Positions 43,490 through 51,950 of a stretch of 64,000 nt of DNA are shown here, piece after piece. Numbering within the stretch: position 1 is the stretch's first letter; each line of letters opens with the position of its first letter. The stretch is from Sulfitobacter sp. F26169L (GTDB lineage Bacteria; Pseudomonadota; Alphaproteobacteria; Rhodobacterales; Rhodobacteraceae): assembly GCF_026410285.1 (NCBI RefSeq), contig NZ_JAPMLP010000001.1:558001-622000 (forward strand), written 5' to 3'. The notes under the pieces are model-generated. The model did no database searches, had not been told where the DNA came from, and was given only the letters and a program-made list of their open reading frames with translations. Made by a program: the position numbers and the translations under genes.

Positions 43490-46291
43490 ATGAATGATAT
43501 TTCCCTCGCAAAACAGCTTACCCGCTGCCCCCGCGCCGATACCTCTGTGGATGTCGATATTCCGCTTGATCGTTTTGATAGCGAATTGCACCCGTTGCTG
43601 ACAGGATGTGCGACACTGGCGCCGTATCTTGCCGCATTGATCACTAAAGAGGCGGACTGGCTGGTAGAGGCAGTCGAAGCGCCGCAGAGAGCGCTGGCAG
43701 ATATTCTGGCGGCGCCAAAGAGTTTGCAGGCGGATACGCTTAACACGGGTTTACGGCAGGGAAAACGGCGCGTGGCATTGCTTGGCGCGTTGGCGGATCT
43801 GGGGGGTGCATGGTCGCTGGAACAGGTCACTGGCGCGCTGACCGATTATGCGGATGCGGCCACCCAAGCGGCCTTGCGGGTGGCTGTGGCGGCGCAGATA
43901 AAACGCGGTAAACTGCCCGGTCTGCGCGAGGAAGACGCCGTAACAGGTGGCGGCATGACGGTGCTGGCCATGGGTAAGATGGGTGCGGGGGAGCTGAACT
44001 ACTCCTCCGATATCGACCTGATCTGTCTGTTCGACGAAACCTGCTATGAAGTGGATGATTTTCAGGAAGCGCGCGCAGGGCTGATTAAGGCCACCCGCGC
44101 AATGGCCGCCAGCCTGAGCGAAATTACCGGCGACGGTTACGTCTTCCGCACCGATCTGCGGCTGCGGCCCGATCCTGCAGTCACGCCTGTCTGTGTCGGG
44201 CTTGTCGCGGCAGAGCGGTATTATGAAAGCCTTGGCCGTACGTGGGAGCGTGCCGCCTATATAAAGGCGCGCCCTTGCGCTGGTGACATCGCCGTGGGCG
44301 AGACGTTTTTGCAAACCTTGCGCCCGTTTGTGTGGCGCAGGCATCTGGACTTTGCCGCGATTCAGGATGCCCACGACATGCGTCTTGCCATCCGCGAGCA
44401 CAAGGGATTGGGCGGCTCGATCACCTTGCCCGGCCATGATATGAAGCTGGGCCGCGGGGGGATCCGGGAGATCGAGTTTTTCACACAGACGCGCCAGTTG
44501 ATTGCAGGCGGGCGCGACCCTGATCTGCGGGTGCGCGGCACCAAAGATGGCTTGGCGGTGCTGACGGCGAAAGGCTGGGTGCCGAAAGATGCAGCCGGCG
44601 CGCTGAGCGAGCACTACACCTTCCACCGCACTGTCGAGCATCGCCTGCAGATGGTGCGTGATGCGCAGACCCACACCTTGCCGCAATCCCCTAAGGGAAT
44701 GGCGCGGATCGCTGCGCTGATGGATATGGATGTAGCGGCACTTGAAGGCGAATTGCATACGCGATTAAGCGCGGTTCACGAAATCACCGAAGGTTTTTTT
44801 GCCGAAACCCGTGTTACGCCGCAGGTCGAGGTATCGCACGAGTTTGACACATCTGTAACGGATGCTTGGCACAGCTATCCTGCGCTGCGGTCTGAACGGG
44901 GAGCGAAGCTGTTCCAAAAGCTCAAGCCTGAATTGCTTGCCCGTCTGGAGCAGGCAGACAAGCCCGATGAGGCGCTGCTGGCCTTTGACGGTTTCCTGTC
45001 GGGCTTGCCTGCGGGGGTGCAGCTGTTTTCACTTTTGAAGGCCAATCCGCAGCTGGCTGATCTTTTGATTAACATTGTCTCTGTCTCGCCGATGCTGGCA
45101 GCGCATCTGTCGCGCAATGCGGCAGTTTTGGACGCGGTGATCGGGGGGGATTTCTTTGCCAAGTGGCCGGGGCAGGACGCGCTGGCAGAGGCACTGGCCG
45201 ACCGACTGGCTGCAAGTGACGACTATGAGACCCAGCTGGACGGCACGCGCGCTTGGGCGCGGGAATGGCACTTTCGCATCGGTGTGCATCATCTGCGCGG
45301 CCTGACAGATGGCGCGGGCGCCGCCGAGCAATACAGTGATCTGGCGCGTGCGGTGCTGCGTGCCCTTTGGCCCGTTGTTATAGCAGAGATATCGCGCCGC
45401 AATGGTCCGCCACCGGGTAAGGGCGCGGTGATTGTCGGGATGGGATCGCTCGGGGCGGGGCGGCTGACGGCGCAATCCGATCTGGATATGATTGTGATTT
45501 ACGATGCGGACGGTGTCGATGCGTCGGACGGGCCGCGCCCGTTGCCCGCGCGGCAGTATTATGCGCGTCTGACCCAGGCGATGATCACCGCGATGAGCGC
45601 ACCCATGGCGCAGGGCCGCCTGTACGAGCTGGACCTGCGGCTGCGCCCGTCCGGTAACAAAGGGCCGGTTGCGACCTCGCTGGATGCCTTTGCCAGTTAC
45701 CAGAAAGAAGAGGCGTGGGTGTGGGAGCATCTGGCATTAACCCGCGCCGAAGTGGTTGCGGGACCGCAGGACTTGGCCGAGGCCGTCGAGGCGCTGCGCG
45801 CCGAGATACTGCAAAAACCGCGTGATCTGGCGGATGTCTGTACCCAGACGGCGCAAATGCGCGCACGAATCGCTGCTGCGAAATCATCCGAAGGGATACT
45901 GGATTCCAAAATCGGGGCGGGGAGGTTGCAGGATATCGAACTTTTTGCACAGGCCGGCACCCTGATCGGCGGTGTTGTGGCGCGGGATATTCCCGCTGGG
46001 CTCGCTGCGGCGCGCGCTGCCGGATTGCTGGACGCCAAGGGAGAGCAGATACTGACAGACGCTTATGCGCGCCTGTGGGCGTTGCAATCGGCGACGCGGC
46101 TTCTGTCGTCGCGGCCGCTGGACCTTGGCGCATTGCGCCTTGCCACCCGCCGCTTTCTGCTTCACGCAATGGACCTACCATCAGAAAACGACACCACGGT
46201 CGATCTGGAGGCGCAATTGACGCAGACCTATGCAGCCGCCGACGCAACGATCAGCGCAGCACTTGCGCCCTACGCAAACGGAGGTTCCTGA
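43490..46291 (+). CDS. glnE: Glutamine synthetase adenylyltransferase/deadenylase
   Basis: A 933-residue bifunctional enzyme that adds AMP to glutamine synthetase and removes it in response to nitrogen status. Two nucleotidyltransferase domains are visible: N-terminal, with AMGKMGAGELNYSSDIDLI (about residue 162), which removes AMP; and C-terminal, with GMGSLGAGRLTAQSDLDMI (about 650), which adds AMP. Both have the Asp-x-Asp metal ligands. The stop overlaps the next gene (TGATG). Confidence 0.96.
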   Translation: MNDISLAKQLTRCPRADTSVDVDIPLDRFDSELHPLLTGCATLAPYLAALITKEADWLVEAVEAPQRALADILAAPKSLQADTLNTGLRQGKRRVALLGALADLGGAWSLEQVTGALTDYADAATQAALRVAVAAQIKRGKLPGLREEDAVTGGGMTVLAMGKMGAGELNYSSDIDLICLFDETCYEVDDFQEARAGLIKATRAMAASLSEITGDGYVFRTDLRLRPDPAVTPVCVGLVAAERYYESLGRTWERAAYIKARPCAGDIAVGETFLQTLRPFVWRRHLDFAAIQDAHDMRLAIREHKGLGGSITLPGHDMKLGRGGIREIEFFTQTRQLIAGGRDPDLRVRGTKDGLAVLTAKGWVPKDAAGALSEHYTFHRTVEHRLQMVRDAQTHTLPQSPKGMARIAALMDMDVAALEGELHTRLSAVHEITEGFFAETRVTPQVEVSHEFDTSVTDAWHSYPALRSERGAKLFQKLKPELLARLEQADKPDEALLAFDGFLSGLPAGVQLFSLLKANPQLADLLINIVSVSPMLAAHLSRNAAVLDAVIGGDFFAKWPGQDALAEALADRLAASDDYETQLDGTRAWAREWHFRIGVHHLRGLTDGAGAAEQYSDLARAVLRALWPVVIAEISRRNGPPPGKGAVIVGMGSLGAGRLTAQSDLDMIVIYDADGVDASDGPRPLPARQYYARLTQAMITAMSAPMAQGRLYELDLRLRPSGNKGPVATSLDAFASYQKEEAWVWEHLALTRAEVVAGPQDLAEAVEALRAEILQKPRDLADVCTQTAQMRARIAAAKSSEGILDSKIGAGRLQDIELFAQAGTLIGGVVARDIPAGLAAARAAGLLDAKGEQILTDAYARLWALQSATRLLSSRPLDLGALRLATRRFLLHAMDLPSENDTTVDLEAQLTQTYAAADATISAALAPYANGGS

Positions 46292-46560
46292 TGCGCAAAG
46301 CAACTCCCGATGATCCCAAAGGCTTGATCTTTGAGGCTTACCGGATCGAAGGTATTACCAAAGCGGAATGCCGCTCGATTTTTCTGGACTGGGCGCTGAG
46401 CCTCAGCACGGATCGTGACACGCACAAAGCGATGCGCAGCCTGCTGGAACTGCACGGTCAGGATAGGTCGCACCCGATGTCCGAAGTACTGGGCGAGGGG
46501 TTGCACACCATCGCGACGCCGCGCCGCCGCGGGGGGTGGCGTAGCCGCAAGCGGGATTAA
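46291..46560 (+). CDS. Small conserved protein coupled to glnE
   Basis: An 89-residue soluble protein with no signal or membrane segment. It starts at the ATG sharing two bases with the glnE stop (TGATG) and is preceded by GGAGG, so it is co-translated with glnE. Sequence: an acidic/hydrophobic N-terminal half (GLIFEAYRIEGITKAECRSI) and a basic C-terminus (RRRGGWRSRKRD). No family is recognised; it may modulate the adenylyltransferase or be a bystander. Confidence 0.75.
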   Translation: MRKATPDDPKGLIFEAYRIEGITKAECRSIFLDWALSLSTDRDTHKAMRSLLELHGQDRSHPMSEVLGEGLHTIATPRRRGGWRSRKRD

Positions 46561-46714
46561 AAAGCACTGAATCAGATTCCCTTACGGCATCTGCTCGGCG
46601 CGAATACCTCCAATTTGCACCAAGTCGGGCGCGAATTTGTCTCAAAGCTGCCTCATTCAGCGGTCAAACCAGAATTGTAACAAGTTCTAGGTTCTTTGAC
46701 CTGAGGAGACAGAA

Positions 46715-47458
46715 ATGAAATTGATGAAACTTGCATGTGCACTGAGCATCGGCGCGATACTTAGTGCCTGTGGTGCCTCCGATATCGTTAGCCGTGATGC
46801 CCCGTTTGAAGCGCAACGCCAGGGCGCGGTGTCGTTTTCGCAAAATGACGTTACGTCTGTCGCCCAAACTGAAATCACCCGCAAGGTGCGAACGGTTTCC
46901 GCAAAGCAGCAGCCGCCGCGCACCATCCTTCCCGAAGCGATCCTTCGCCAGATCAACGTCGCCCGCATTAACGTCAGCGTGCCTACATCGTTGAAAGTGT
47001 CCGAAGCGAACCGCTATTACCCCCACGGGGATATCGTCTGGCGCGAAGACCCGCTGGGCAACCGTCACGCGCAGGTGTCCAAGATCATGCATGATGCGAT
47101 GACCGCAGGCACAGCAGGCTTTCAGGGTCCGGTGCCGGTTATTCTGGATATCGAAGTCGTGCGTTTTCATGCGCTGAGCGAAAAGGCCCGTTACACTGTT
47201 GGCGGCGACCACCATATCGTTTTCAAGATGGTGTTGCGTGATGCAAATACAGGCCAGTTCCTGTCGGAACCCCGCAAGATCACGACTGACCTCGAGGCAT
47301 TCGGCGGCCAGCAGGCAATCAACGCCGAAGCGCGTGGCTTGACCCAAAAAGTACGTATTTCCGGCCACTTGGCCGAAGTTATCCGTCAGCAAATGACAGA
47401 ACCGGACGGATATAAGAACGCCTCATTCGGCTTCTACCAGATGGTGAACAGAATCTAG
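46715..47458 (+). CDS. Putative lipoprotein (DUF6778-like)
   Basis: A 247-residue exported lipoprotein with signal peptide and lipobox LSAC (cleavage before Cys19). The mature part is mixed alpha-beta, with a conserved middle PVPVILDIEVVRFHALSEKA. Asp is not at +2 (CGAS), so transfer to the outer membrane is plausible. It resembles a Rhodobacterales lipoprotein family; function unknown. GGAG precedes the ATG. Confidence 0.8.
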   Translation: MKLMKLACALSIGAILSACGASDIVSRDAPFEAQRQGAVSFSQNDVTSVAQTEITRKVRTVSAKQQPPRTILPEAILRQINVARINVSVPTSLKVSEANRYYPHGDIVWREDPLGNRHAQVSKIMHDAMTAGTAGFQGPVPVILDIEVVRFHALSEKARYTVGGDHHIVFKMVLRDANTGQFLSEPRKITTDLEAFGGQQAINAEARGLTQKVRISGHLAEVIRQQMTEPDGYKNASFGFYQMVNRI

Positions 47459-47497
47459 GCTTTCCCTTATCAGCGGAAACCACTAGGGAAGGGCGCT

Positions 47498-48709
47498 ATG
47501 ACAGCGCCCTTTCCCACATCCGCCCCGCTTCCCGTTGTTCGCCTTATGCCAAAGGCCAACGCGCGCGCCATTCGTCATGGTGCGCCTTGGGTTTATGCAA
47601 ACGAACTGGTCACAGACCGCCGCACAAAGGCGCTAGCCCCCGGCTCCATGGCGGTGCTGGAAGACAGCCTTCGCCAGCCCTTGGGGGTGGTGACGGTGAA
47701 CACCAACTCCAAAATCATCGCACGCATGATGGATTCCGATCCCGAAGCAGTGATCGACCAGTCGTGGATTGCGGCCCATTTGCGCCGTGCGCTGGCCCTG
47801 CGCGAGCGGATGTATGACGCGCCGTTCTATCGCCTTGTCCACGCCGAAGCTGACGGGCTGCCCGGCGTAATCATCGACCGTTTCGGCGATACCTGTGTGA
47901 TCCAGCCGAACGCGGCATGGTCGGATGCGATGATCGAACCGCTGAGCGCCGCGTTGATCGAGGTAACAGGTGTGCGCAATGTGCTGAAAAACGCCAGCGG
48001 GCGCACCCGCAGCCTTGAAGGGCTGGACGATGCAAGCGGTGTTCTGGCAGGCAGCGCGCCGGATGCGGCTGTGCCTGTCCAAATGAACGGGGCAACCTAT
48101 ATGGCCGATCTGACAGGCGGTCAGAAAACCGGCATCTTCTATGACCAGCGGCCCAATCACGCCTTTGCGGCTTCCCTGTCGCGCGGTGCGCGGGTGCTGG
48201 ATGTGTTTGCTCACGTCGGTGGCTTCGGCCTTGCCGCTGTTGCGGCGGGTGCATCCTCGGCACTGTGTGTTGACGGGTCGGCGCCCGCATTGGCGCTGGC
48301 GGATCAAGGCGCGCAAGCAATGGGCGTTTCCGACCGTGTAACCACCCGTCAGGGCGATGCGTTTGATGTGTTGACAGCATTGCGGGCGGAAGGGGCTGAA
48401 TTTGATGTGATCATTTGTGATCCACCGGCATTCGCCCCTGCAAAACCTGCGCTTGAGGCCGGATTGCGCGCTTACGAGCGCATCGCACGCCTGGCCGCGC
48501 CGCTGGTGGCCGAAGGTGGTGTTCTCGGGTTGTGCTCGTGCTCTCACGCGGCGGATTTGACCGCGTTTCGCGGCGCATCCGTGCGCGGTATCGGGCGTGC
48601 AGGGCGGCGGCCATCGTTGATCCACACGGGCTTTGCCGGTGCCGATCATCCGCAGTTGCCGCAACTGGCTGAAACAGGCTATCTCAAATCCTTGTTTTTC
48701 CACCTGTAA
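47498..48709 (+). CDS. Class I SAM-dependent rRNA methyltransferase (RlmI-like)
   Basis: A 403-residue methyltransferase of the RlmI type (23S rRNA 5-methylcytosine). The N-terminal PUA-like part (about residues 15-85) has HGAPWVYANELVTDRRTKAL. An EEHEE-like linker follows. The Rossmann domain has GGQKTGIFYDQRPNH (about 208), VLDVFAHVGGFGLAAVAAGA and the catalytic region CDPPAFAP near 308. LCSCSHAADL is the second Cys motif. It is four bases upstream of the PIN gene. Family naming is by overall pattern, not a search. Confidence 0.88.
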   Translation: MTAPFPTSAPLPVVRLMPKANARAIRHGAPWVYANELVTDRRTKALAPGSMAVLEDSLRQPLGVVTVNTNSKIIARMMDSDPEAVIDQSWIAAHLRRALALRERMYDAPFYRLVHAEADGLPGVIIDRFGDTCVIQPNAAWSDAMIEPLSAALIEVTGVRNVLKNASGRTRSLEGLDDASGVLAGSAPDAAVPVQMNGATYMADLTGGQKTGIFYDQRPNHAFAASLSRGARVLDVFAHVGGFGLAAVAAGASSALCVDGSAPALALADQGAQAMGVSDRVTTRQGDAFDVLTALRAEGAEFDVIICDPPAFAPAKPALEAGLRAYERIARLAAPLVAEGGVLGLCSCSHAADLTAFRGASVRGIGRAGRRPSLIHTGFAGADHPQLPQLAETGYLKSLFFHL

Positions 48710-48713
48710 ATCT

Positions 48714-49259
48714 ATGAAAATGCTGCTGGATGCCTGCGTGATCTATCCCACCGTCATGCGGGAGATGCTGCTGGGTGTCGCGCACAAGGGGGCCTACACC
48801 CCCCTGTGGTCCGCGCGCATACTGGAGGAATGGGCGCTGGCGGCGCGCAAGCTTGGCCCCCAAGGCGAGGCAATCGCGCGTGGTGAAATTACCATGTTGC
48901 AAGCCGCGTTTCCCAAAGCCCAAGTTACACCGCACGCGGGTCTTGAAGCGCGGCTGTGGTTGCCCGATGTGAACGATATCCATGTTCTTGCAGCCGCAGT
49001 ACACGGCAATGCCGACGGGATTATCACCATGAATGCTAAGGATTTTCCGCGCGGTATCCTGGCCGAAGAAGGATTGAGCCGGAACGATCCCGATGCATTT
49101 CTGCTTGGCCATTTCCACGCCGCGCCAGAGGTGGTGGGCAAAGTTGCCGATGCTGTGTTGACAGAAGCGCGGCGGCTGTCGGGTGAGGACTGGACCTTAC
49201 GGGCGTTGATGAAAAAGGCGCGCCTGCCAAGGTTGGGCAAAGCGCTTGCTGCGGGTTAA
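48714..49259 (+). CDS. PIN-domain protein (RSP_2648-like)
   Basis: A 181-residue PIN-fold protein beginning MKMLLDACVIYPTVMREMLL. The Asp of LLDACV, a conserved Glu in SARILEEWALAARK, and VNDIHVLAAAVHGNADGIIT with FPRGILAEEG make up a PIN active site for metal-dependent RNA cleavage. It starts 4 bases after the methyltransferase, and no antitoxin gene is seen. Such pairs recur in Rhodobacterales, so a housekeeping RNA role is more likely than a free-standing toxin. Confidence 0.85.
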   Translation: MKMLLDACVIYPTVMREMLLGVAHKGAYTPLWSARILEEWALAARKLGPQGEAIARGEITMLQAAFPKAQVTPHAGLEARLWLPDVNDIHVLAAAVHGNADGIITMNAKDFPRGILAEEGLSRNDPDAFLLGHFHAAPEVVGKVADAVLTEARRLSGEDWTLRALMKKARLPRLGKALAAG

Positions 49260-49294
49260 AGCATTGCATCAAAATCGACGTGTAACATGTTGAT

Positions 49295-49978
49295 CTAATT
49301 ATCCCATCTGATCTGCATCTTGTTCAACGCTGCAATCCGGTCTACGGTTTTCGGGTGGCTCATCAGCCATGCCGGCGCGCGGCCATTGTTTGATTTTGTC
49401 AGCGCGTCCAGTTTCTCGAACAACGATATCTGCGGCCCGATCCCGATGCCTGCCTTGGTCAACAAGGCCGCTGCGTAGGCGTCTGCCTCGAATTCGTCCA
49501 CGCGCGATAGTTTCGCTGCCAGAAGGCTGGTCAGCATATTTGCAATCCATACTCCGATGCCCGGAATAATGCGGCTCAGCACCATGCCCAAGGCCGCGCG
49601 CATTGCGTTCTGGCCAGAAAAATCAATCATGCGGCGGCGGGAATGTCCGAGAGCCACATGACCCAACTCATGCGCGATCACACTTGCCAGCTCTTCGGCA
49701 GTAACTTCGCCGGCACGGAATTTGTTGTAGAAACCGCGGGTGATAAAGATACGCCCGTCAGGTGCGGCCAGGCCGTTTACCGGTTCGATCTCGTAAATGT
49801 GGACATTGATGCGGGGGATATCCAATGCCTTGGCCATCTGTTTGCTCATCGCAACCAGTTTGGGGTCTGCCAGCACGCTGGATTGGTCATCCAGTTCCTT
49901 TGCGGTGCGATAGACCGAGAACCGGTACATGACCAGCCCGTAGAGCACGGCAAGTAGGATCGGGATTACTTTTATCAT
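49295..49978 (-). CDS. M48-family zinc metallopeptidase
   Basis: A 227-residue protein with an N-terminal membrane anchor (VIPILLAVLYGLVMYRFSVY) and the zinc motif HELGHVALGH (about residue 100). A second hydrophobic stretch (MVLSRIIPGIGVWIANMLTS) and the downstream Glu in RVDEFEADAYAA complete the M48 site. It lacks the TPR tail of the BepA-like protein at 17985. Envelope protein turnover is the likely role. Confidence 0.9.
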   Translation of the reverse strand: MIKVIPILLAVLYGLVMYRFSVYRTAKELDDQSSVLADPKLVAMSKQMAKALDIPRINVHIYEIEPVNGLAAPDGRIFITRGFYNKFRAGEVTAEELASVIAHELGHVALGHSRRRMIDFSGQNAMRAALGMVLSRIIPGIGVWIANMLTSLLAAKLSRVDEFEADAYAAALLTKAGIGIGPQISLFEKLDALTKSNNGRAPAWLMSHPKTVDRIAALNKMQIRWDN

Positions 49979-50041
49979 ACCTCTAATATGGCGGGGAAAC
50001 CGCCACGTACAAGGTGTTTGTCATGCCTGCGTTGATGGGTA

Positions 50042-50065
50042 GCAGAGGGGGTGTAACCCCTCTGC
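50042..50065 (-). terminator. Hairpin downstream of the OsmC gene
   Basis: GCAGAGGGG and CCCCTCTGC form a perfect nine-base stem with a six-base loop, seven bases past the osmC stop on the minus strand. No T run follows, so termination efficiency is doubtful. Confidence 0.45.
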
Positions 50066-50071
50066 AGACGT

Positions 50072-50500
50072 TTACACCAGCTTGGCGTCCATCGTGATTT
50101 CTGCAGTCATCAATTTGGAAATCGGGCAGTTCGCTTTGGCTGCGTTTGTCGCCTCTTCAAACTGCTCCTGCGATGCGTCGGGGATTTTCGCCGTCACATC
50201 CAGATGGATGAGTGTCACCGAAAAACCGCCATCCTTCTGTTCAAGATGAACCGTTGCTTTGGTGTCAATGCTGTCGGCAACCAGATCGTGATCCTCAAGG
50301 ATCATCGAAAGCGCCATAGAAAAGCAAGACGCGTGCGCCGCACCTATCAGTTCCTCGGGGTTGGTGCCCGCGCCGTCCTCGAAGCGGGTATTAAATCCGT
50401 AGGGTTGTTCTTTCAGTACGCCGGTTTCGGTTGAAACGGTGCCTTTGCCCTTCTTGAGATTACCTTCCCAGTGGGCGGAGCCTGATTTTTTGATGGTCAT
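50072..50500 (-). CDS. OsmC-family peroxiredoxin
   Basis: A 142-residue OsmC/Ohr-fold protein that reduces organic hydroperoxides. The two redox cysteines are in AAHASCFSMALSMILE (about residue 60) and NAAKANCPISKLM (about 125). The start is the ATG encoding MTIKKSGSAHWEGNLKKGKG; an upstream in-frame codon at 50515 adds five residues only. It is the last gene of the leftward gene set. Confidence 0.93.
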   Translation of the reverse strand: MTIKKSGSAHWEGNLKKGKGTVSTETGVLKEQPYGFNTRFEDGAGTNPEELIGAAHASCFSMALSMILEDHDLVADSIDTKATVHLEQKDGGFSVTLIHLDVTAKIPDASQEQFEEATNAAKANCPISKLMTAEITMDAKLV

Positions 50501-50573
50501 GGAATGTCCTTTCATCTTTTAATGATCAAAGACCCAACACCGCGCGCCGCCGGATGTTCCCTGTCCTCCTGCG

Positions 50574-51761
50574 TCAGCGCGTCAGCGTCTTCATCCCCCG
50601 GCTCAATCCTTCCAGCGTCATTGGCACCATGGCCTCTTTCCCGAAGATCTCCTGAATCATGGTGATCGACTGGGTATAGGGCCAATATTTTTCGGGAATC
50701 GGATTGATCCACAGATTTGATTTCCACTGTTCGCGCGCGCGGTTCAGCCACACCGATCCGGCCTCGGGGTTCCAATGTTCGTTTGCGCCCCCCGGGTAGG
50801 CGATTTCATAGGGCGACATTGACGCGTCCCCGACAAAGATGCAGCGGTAATCAGGACCGTAGGTGCGCAGGATTTCGTGCGTGGGGGTCTGTGCATCCCA
50901 GCGGCGGCGATTATCACGCCAGACGCCCTCGTAAAGGCAGTTATGGAAGTAAAAGTACTCCATATGTTTGAATTCGGATCGCGCAGCGCTGAAAAGCTCT
51001 TCCACCACCTTGATATGCGGGTCCATGGAGCCGCCGACATCAAGAAACAACAACACTTTTACCGCATTGCGCCGCTCGGGGCGGGTTTTGACATCCAGAT
51101 AGCCTTGCTCGGCGGTGGACCGGATGGTGCCGTTGAGGTCGAGTTCCTCATTCGCGCCGTCCCGCGCCCAGTGGCGCAGACGTTTAAGCGCGACCTTGAT
51201 GTTTCGGGTCCCCAACTCGACCGAGTCGTCGAGATTGCGAAACTCTCGCTTGTCCCAGACCTTGACCGCGCGGCCGTGGCGGCCCTCTTTCTGGCCGGCG
51301 CGCACGCCTTCGGGGTTGTAGCCATACGCACCGAAAGGTGAGGTGCCGCCGGTGCCCATCCACTTGTTTCCGCCCTCATGGCGGCCCTTTTGCTCTTTCA
51401 GCCGCTCCTTGAGCGTCTCCATCAACTTTTCAAAGCCGCCCAAGGCTTCGATCTCGGCTTTTTCTTCCTCGCTCAGATGCTTTTCCGACATTTTGCGCAG
51501 CCACTCTTCGGGAATGTCCACAGCCTCAAGAACGGCTTCGGCCGAAATACTCTCAAGACCGGAGAAGGCGGCAGCAAAGGCGCGATCGAATTTATCTATG
51601 TTACGTTCGTCCTTCACCATCGAGATACGGGCGAGGTAGTAAAATGCCTCGACATCGTAGGTCGCAAGTCCAGCGGACATGCCATCCAGAAACGCAAGGA
51701 ATTCCCGCATTGAAACGGGAACCTTATGCGCGCGAAGCTGTTCAAAGAAGGGAAGAAACAT
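50574..51761 (-). CDS. VWA domain protein, CoxE-like
   Basis: A 395-residue protein of the CoxE/YehP type with a von Willebrand factor A domain in the C-terminal half. The metal-ion-dependent adhesion motif DVGGS lies in VLLFLDVGGSMDPHIKVVEE (about residue 245). The N-terminal half is helical and charged (KEQKGRHEGGNKWMGTGGTS). Such proteins partner MoxR AAA+ ATPases in metal-centre insertion or protein activation; moxR lies upstream at 53949. Its ATG overlaps the stop of the 55-residue gene by TGATG. Confidence 0.9.
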   Translation of the reverse strand: MFLPFFEQLRAHKVPVSMREFLAFLDGMSAGLATYDVEAFYYLARISMVKDERNIDKFDRAFAAAFSGLESISAEAVLEAVDIPEEWLRKMSEKHLSEEEKAEIEALGGFEKLMETLKERLKEQKGRHEGGNKWMGTGGTSPFGAYGYNPEGVRAGQKEGRHGRAVKVWDKREFRNLDDSVELGTRNIKVALKRLRHWARDGANEELDLNGTIRSTAEQGYLDVKTRPERRNAVKVLLFLDVGGSMDPHIKVVEELFSAARSEFKHMEYFYFHNCLYEGVWRDNRRRWDAQTPTHEILRTYGPDYRCIFVGDASMSPYEIAYPGGANEHWNPEAGSVWLNRAREQWKSNLWINPIPEKYWPYTQSITMIQEIFGKEAMVPMTLEGLSRGMKTLTR

Positions 51762-51928
51762 CAGCTGGCCATCCTATCGATGATGACCGTAAGAAACATA
51801 CCCACAATGATAAATGCCAGCGCGTAGCCTACTGCGTACTGGGCAATATCCTTGCGGTTGCCGCGGCGTTTACGGGCGGTAAAGCCCCCGATCAATGCGC
51901 CGATTATCGCCAACCCGATTACTATCAT
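51761..51928 (-). CDS. 55-residue membrane micro-protein upstream of the VWA gene
   Basis: A complete small open frame: ATG at 51928, TGA at 51761-51763. It encodes two hydrophobic segments, residues 1-17 (MIVIGLAIIGALIGGFT) and about 33-50 (VGYALAFIIVGMFLTVII), around a basic loop ARKRRGNRKDIAQ. The stop overlaps the VWA start (TGATG), and GCGGG lies before its own ATG. The pattern fits a two-helix inner-membrane peptide with a positive cytoplasmic loop. Similarity was not tested. Confidence 0.75.
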   Translation of the reverse strand: MIVIGLAIIGALIGGFTARKRRGNRKDIAQYAVGYALAFIIVGMFLTVIIDRMAS

Positions 51929-51950
51929 AGTCCCGCCTCTATATTACGGG

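Noticed and set aside
47633-48703. 356-codon minus-strand open frame opposite the methyltransferase
   Set aside because: Antisense shadow of a motif-verified gene.
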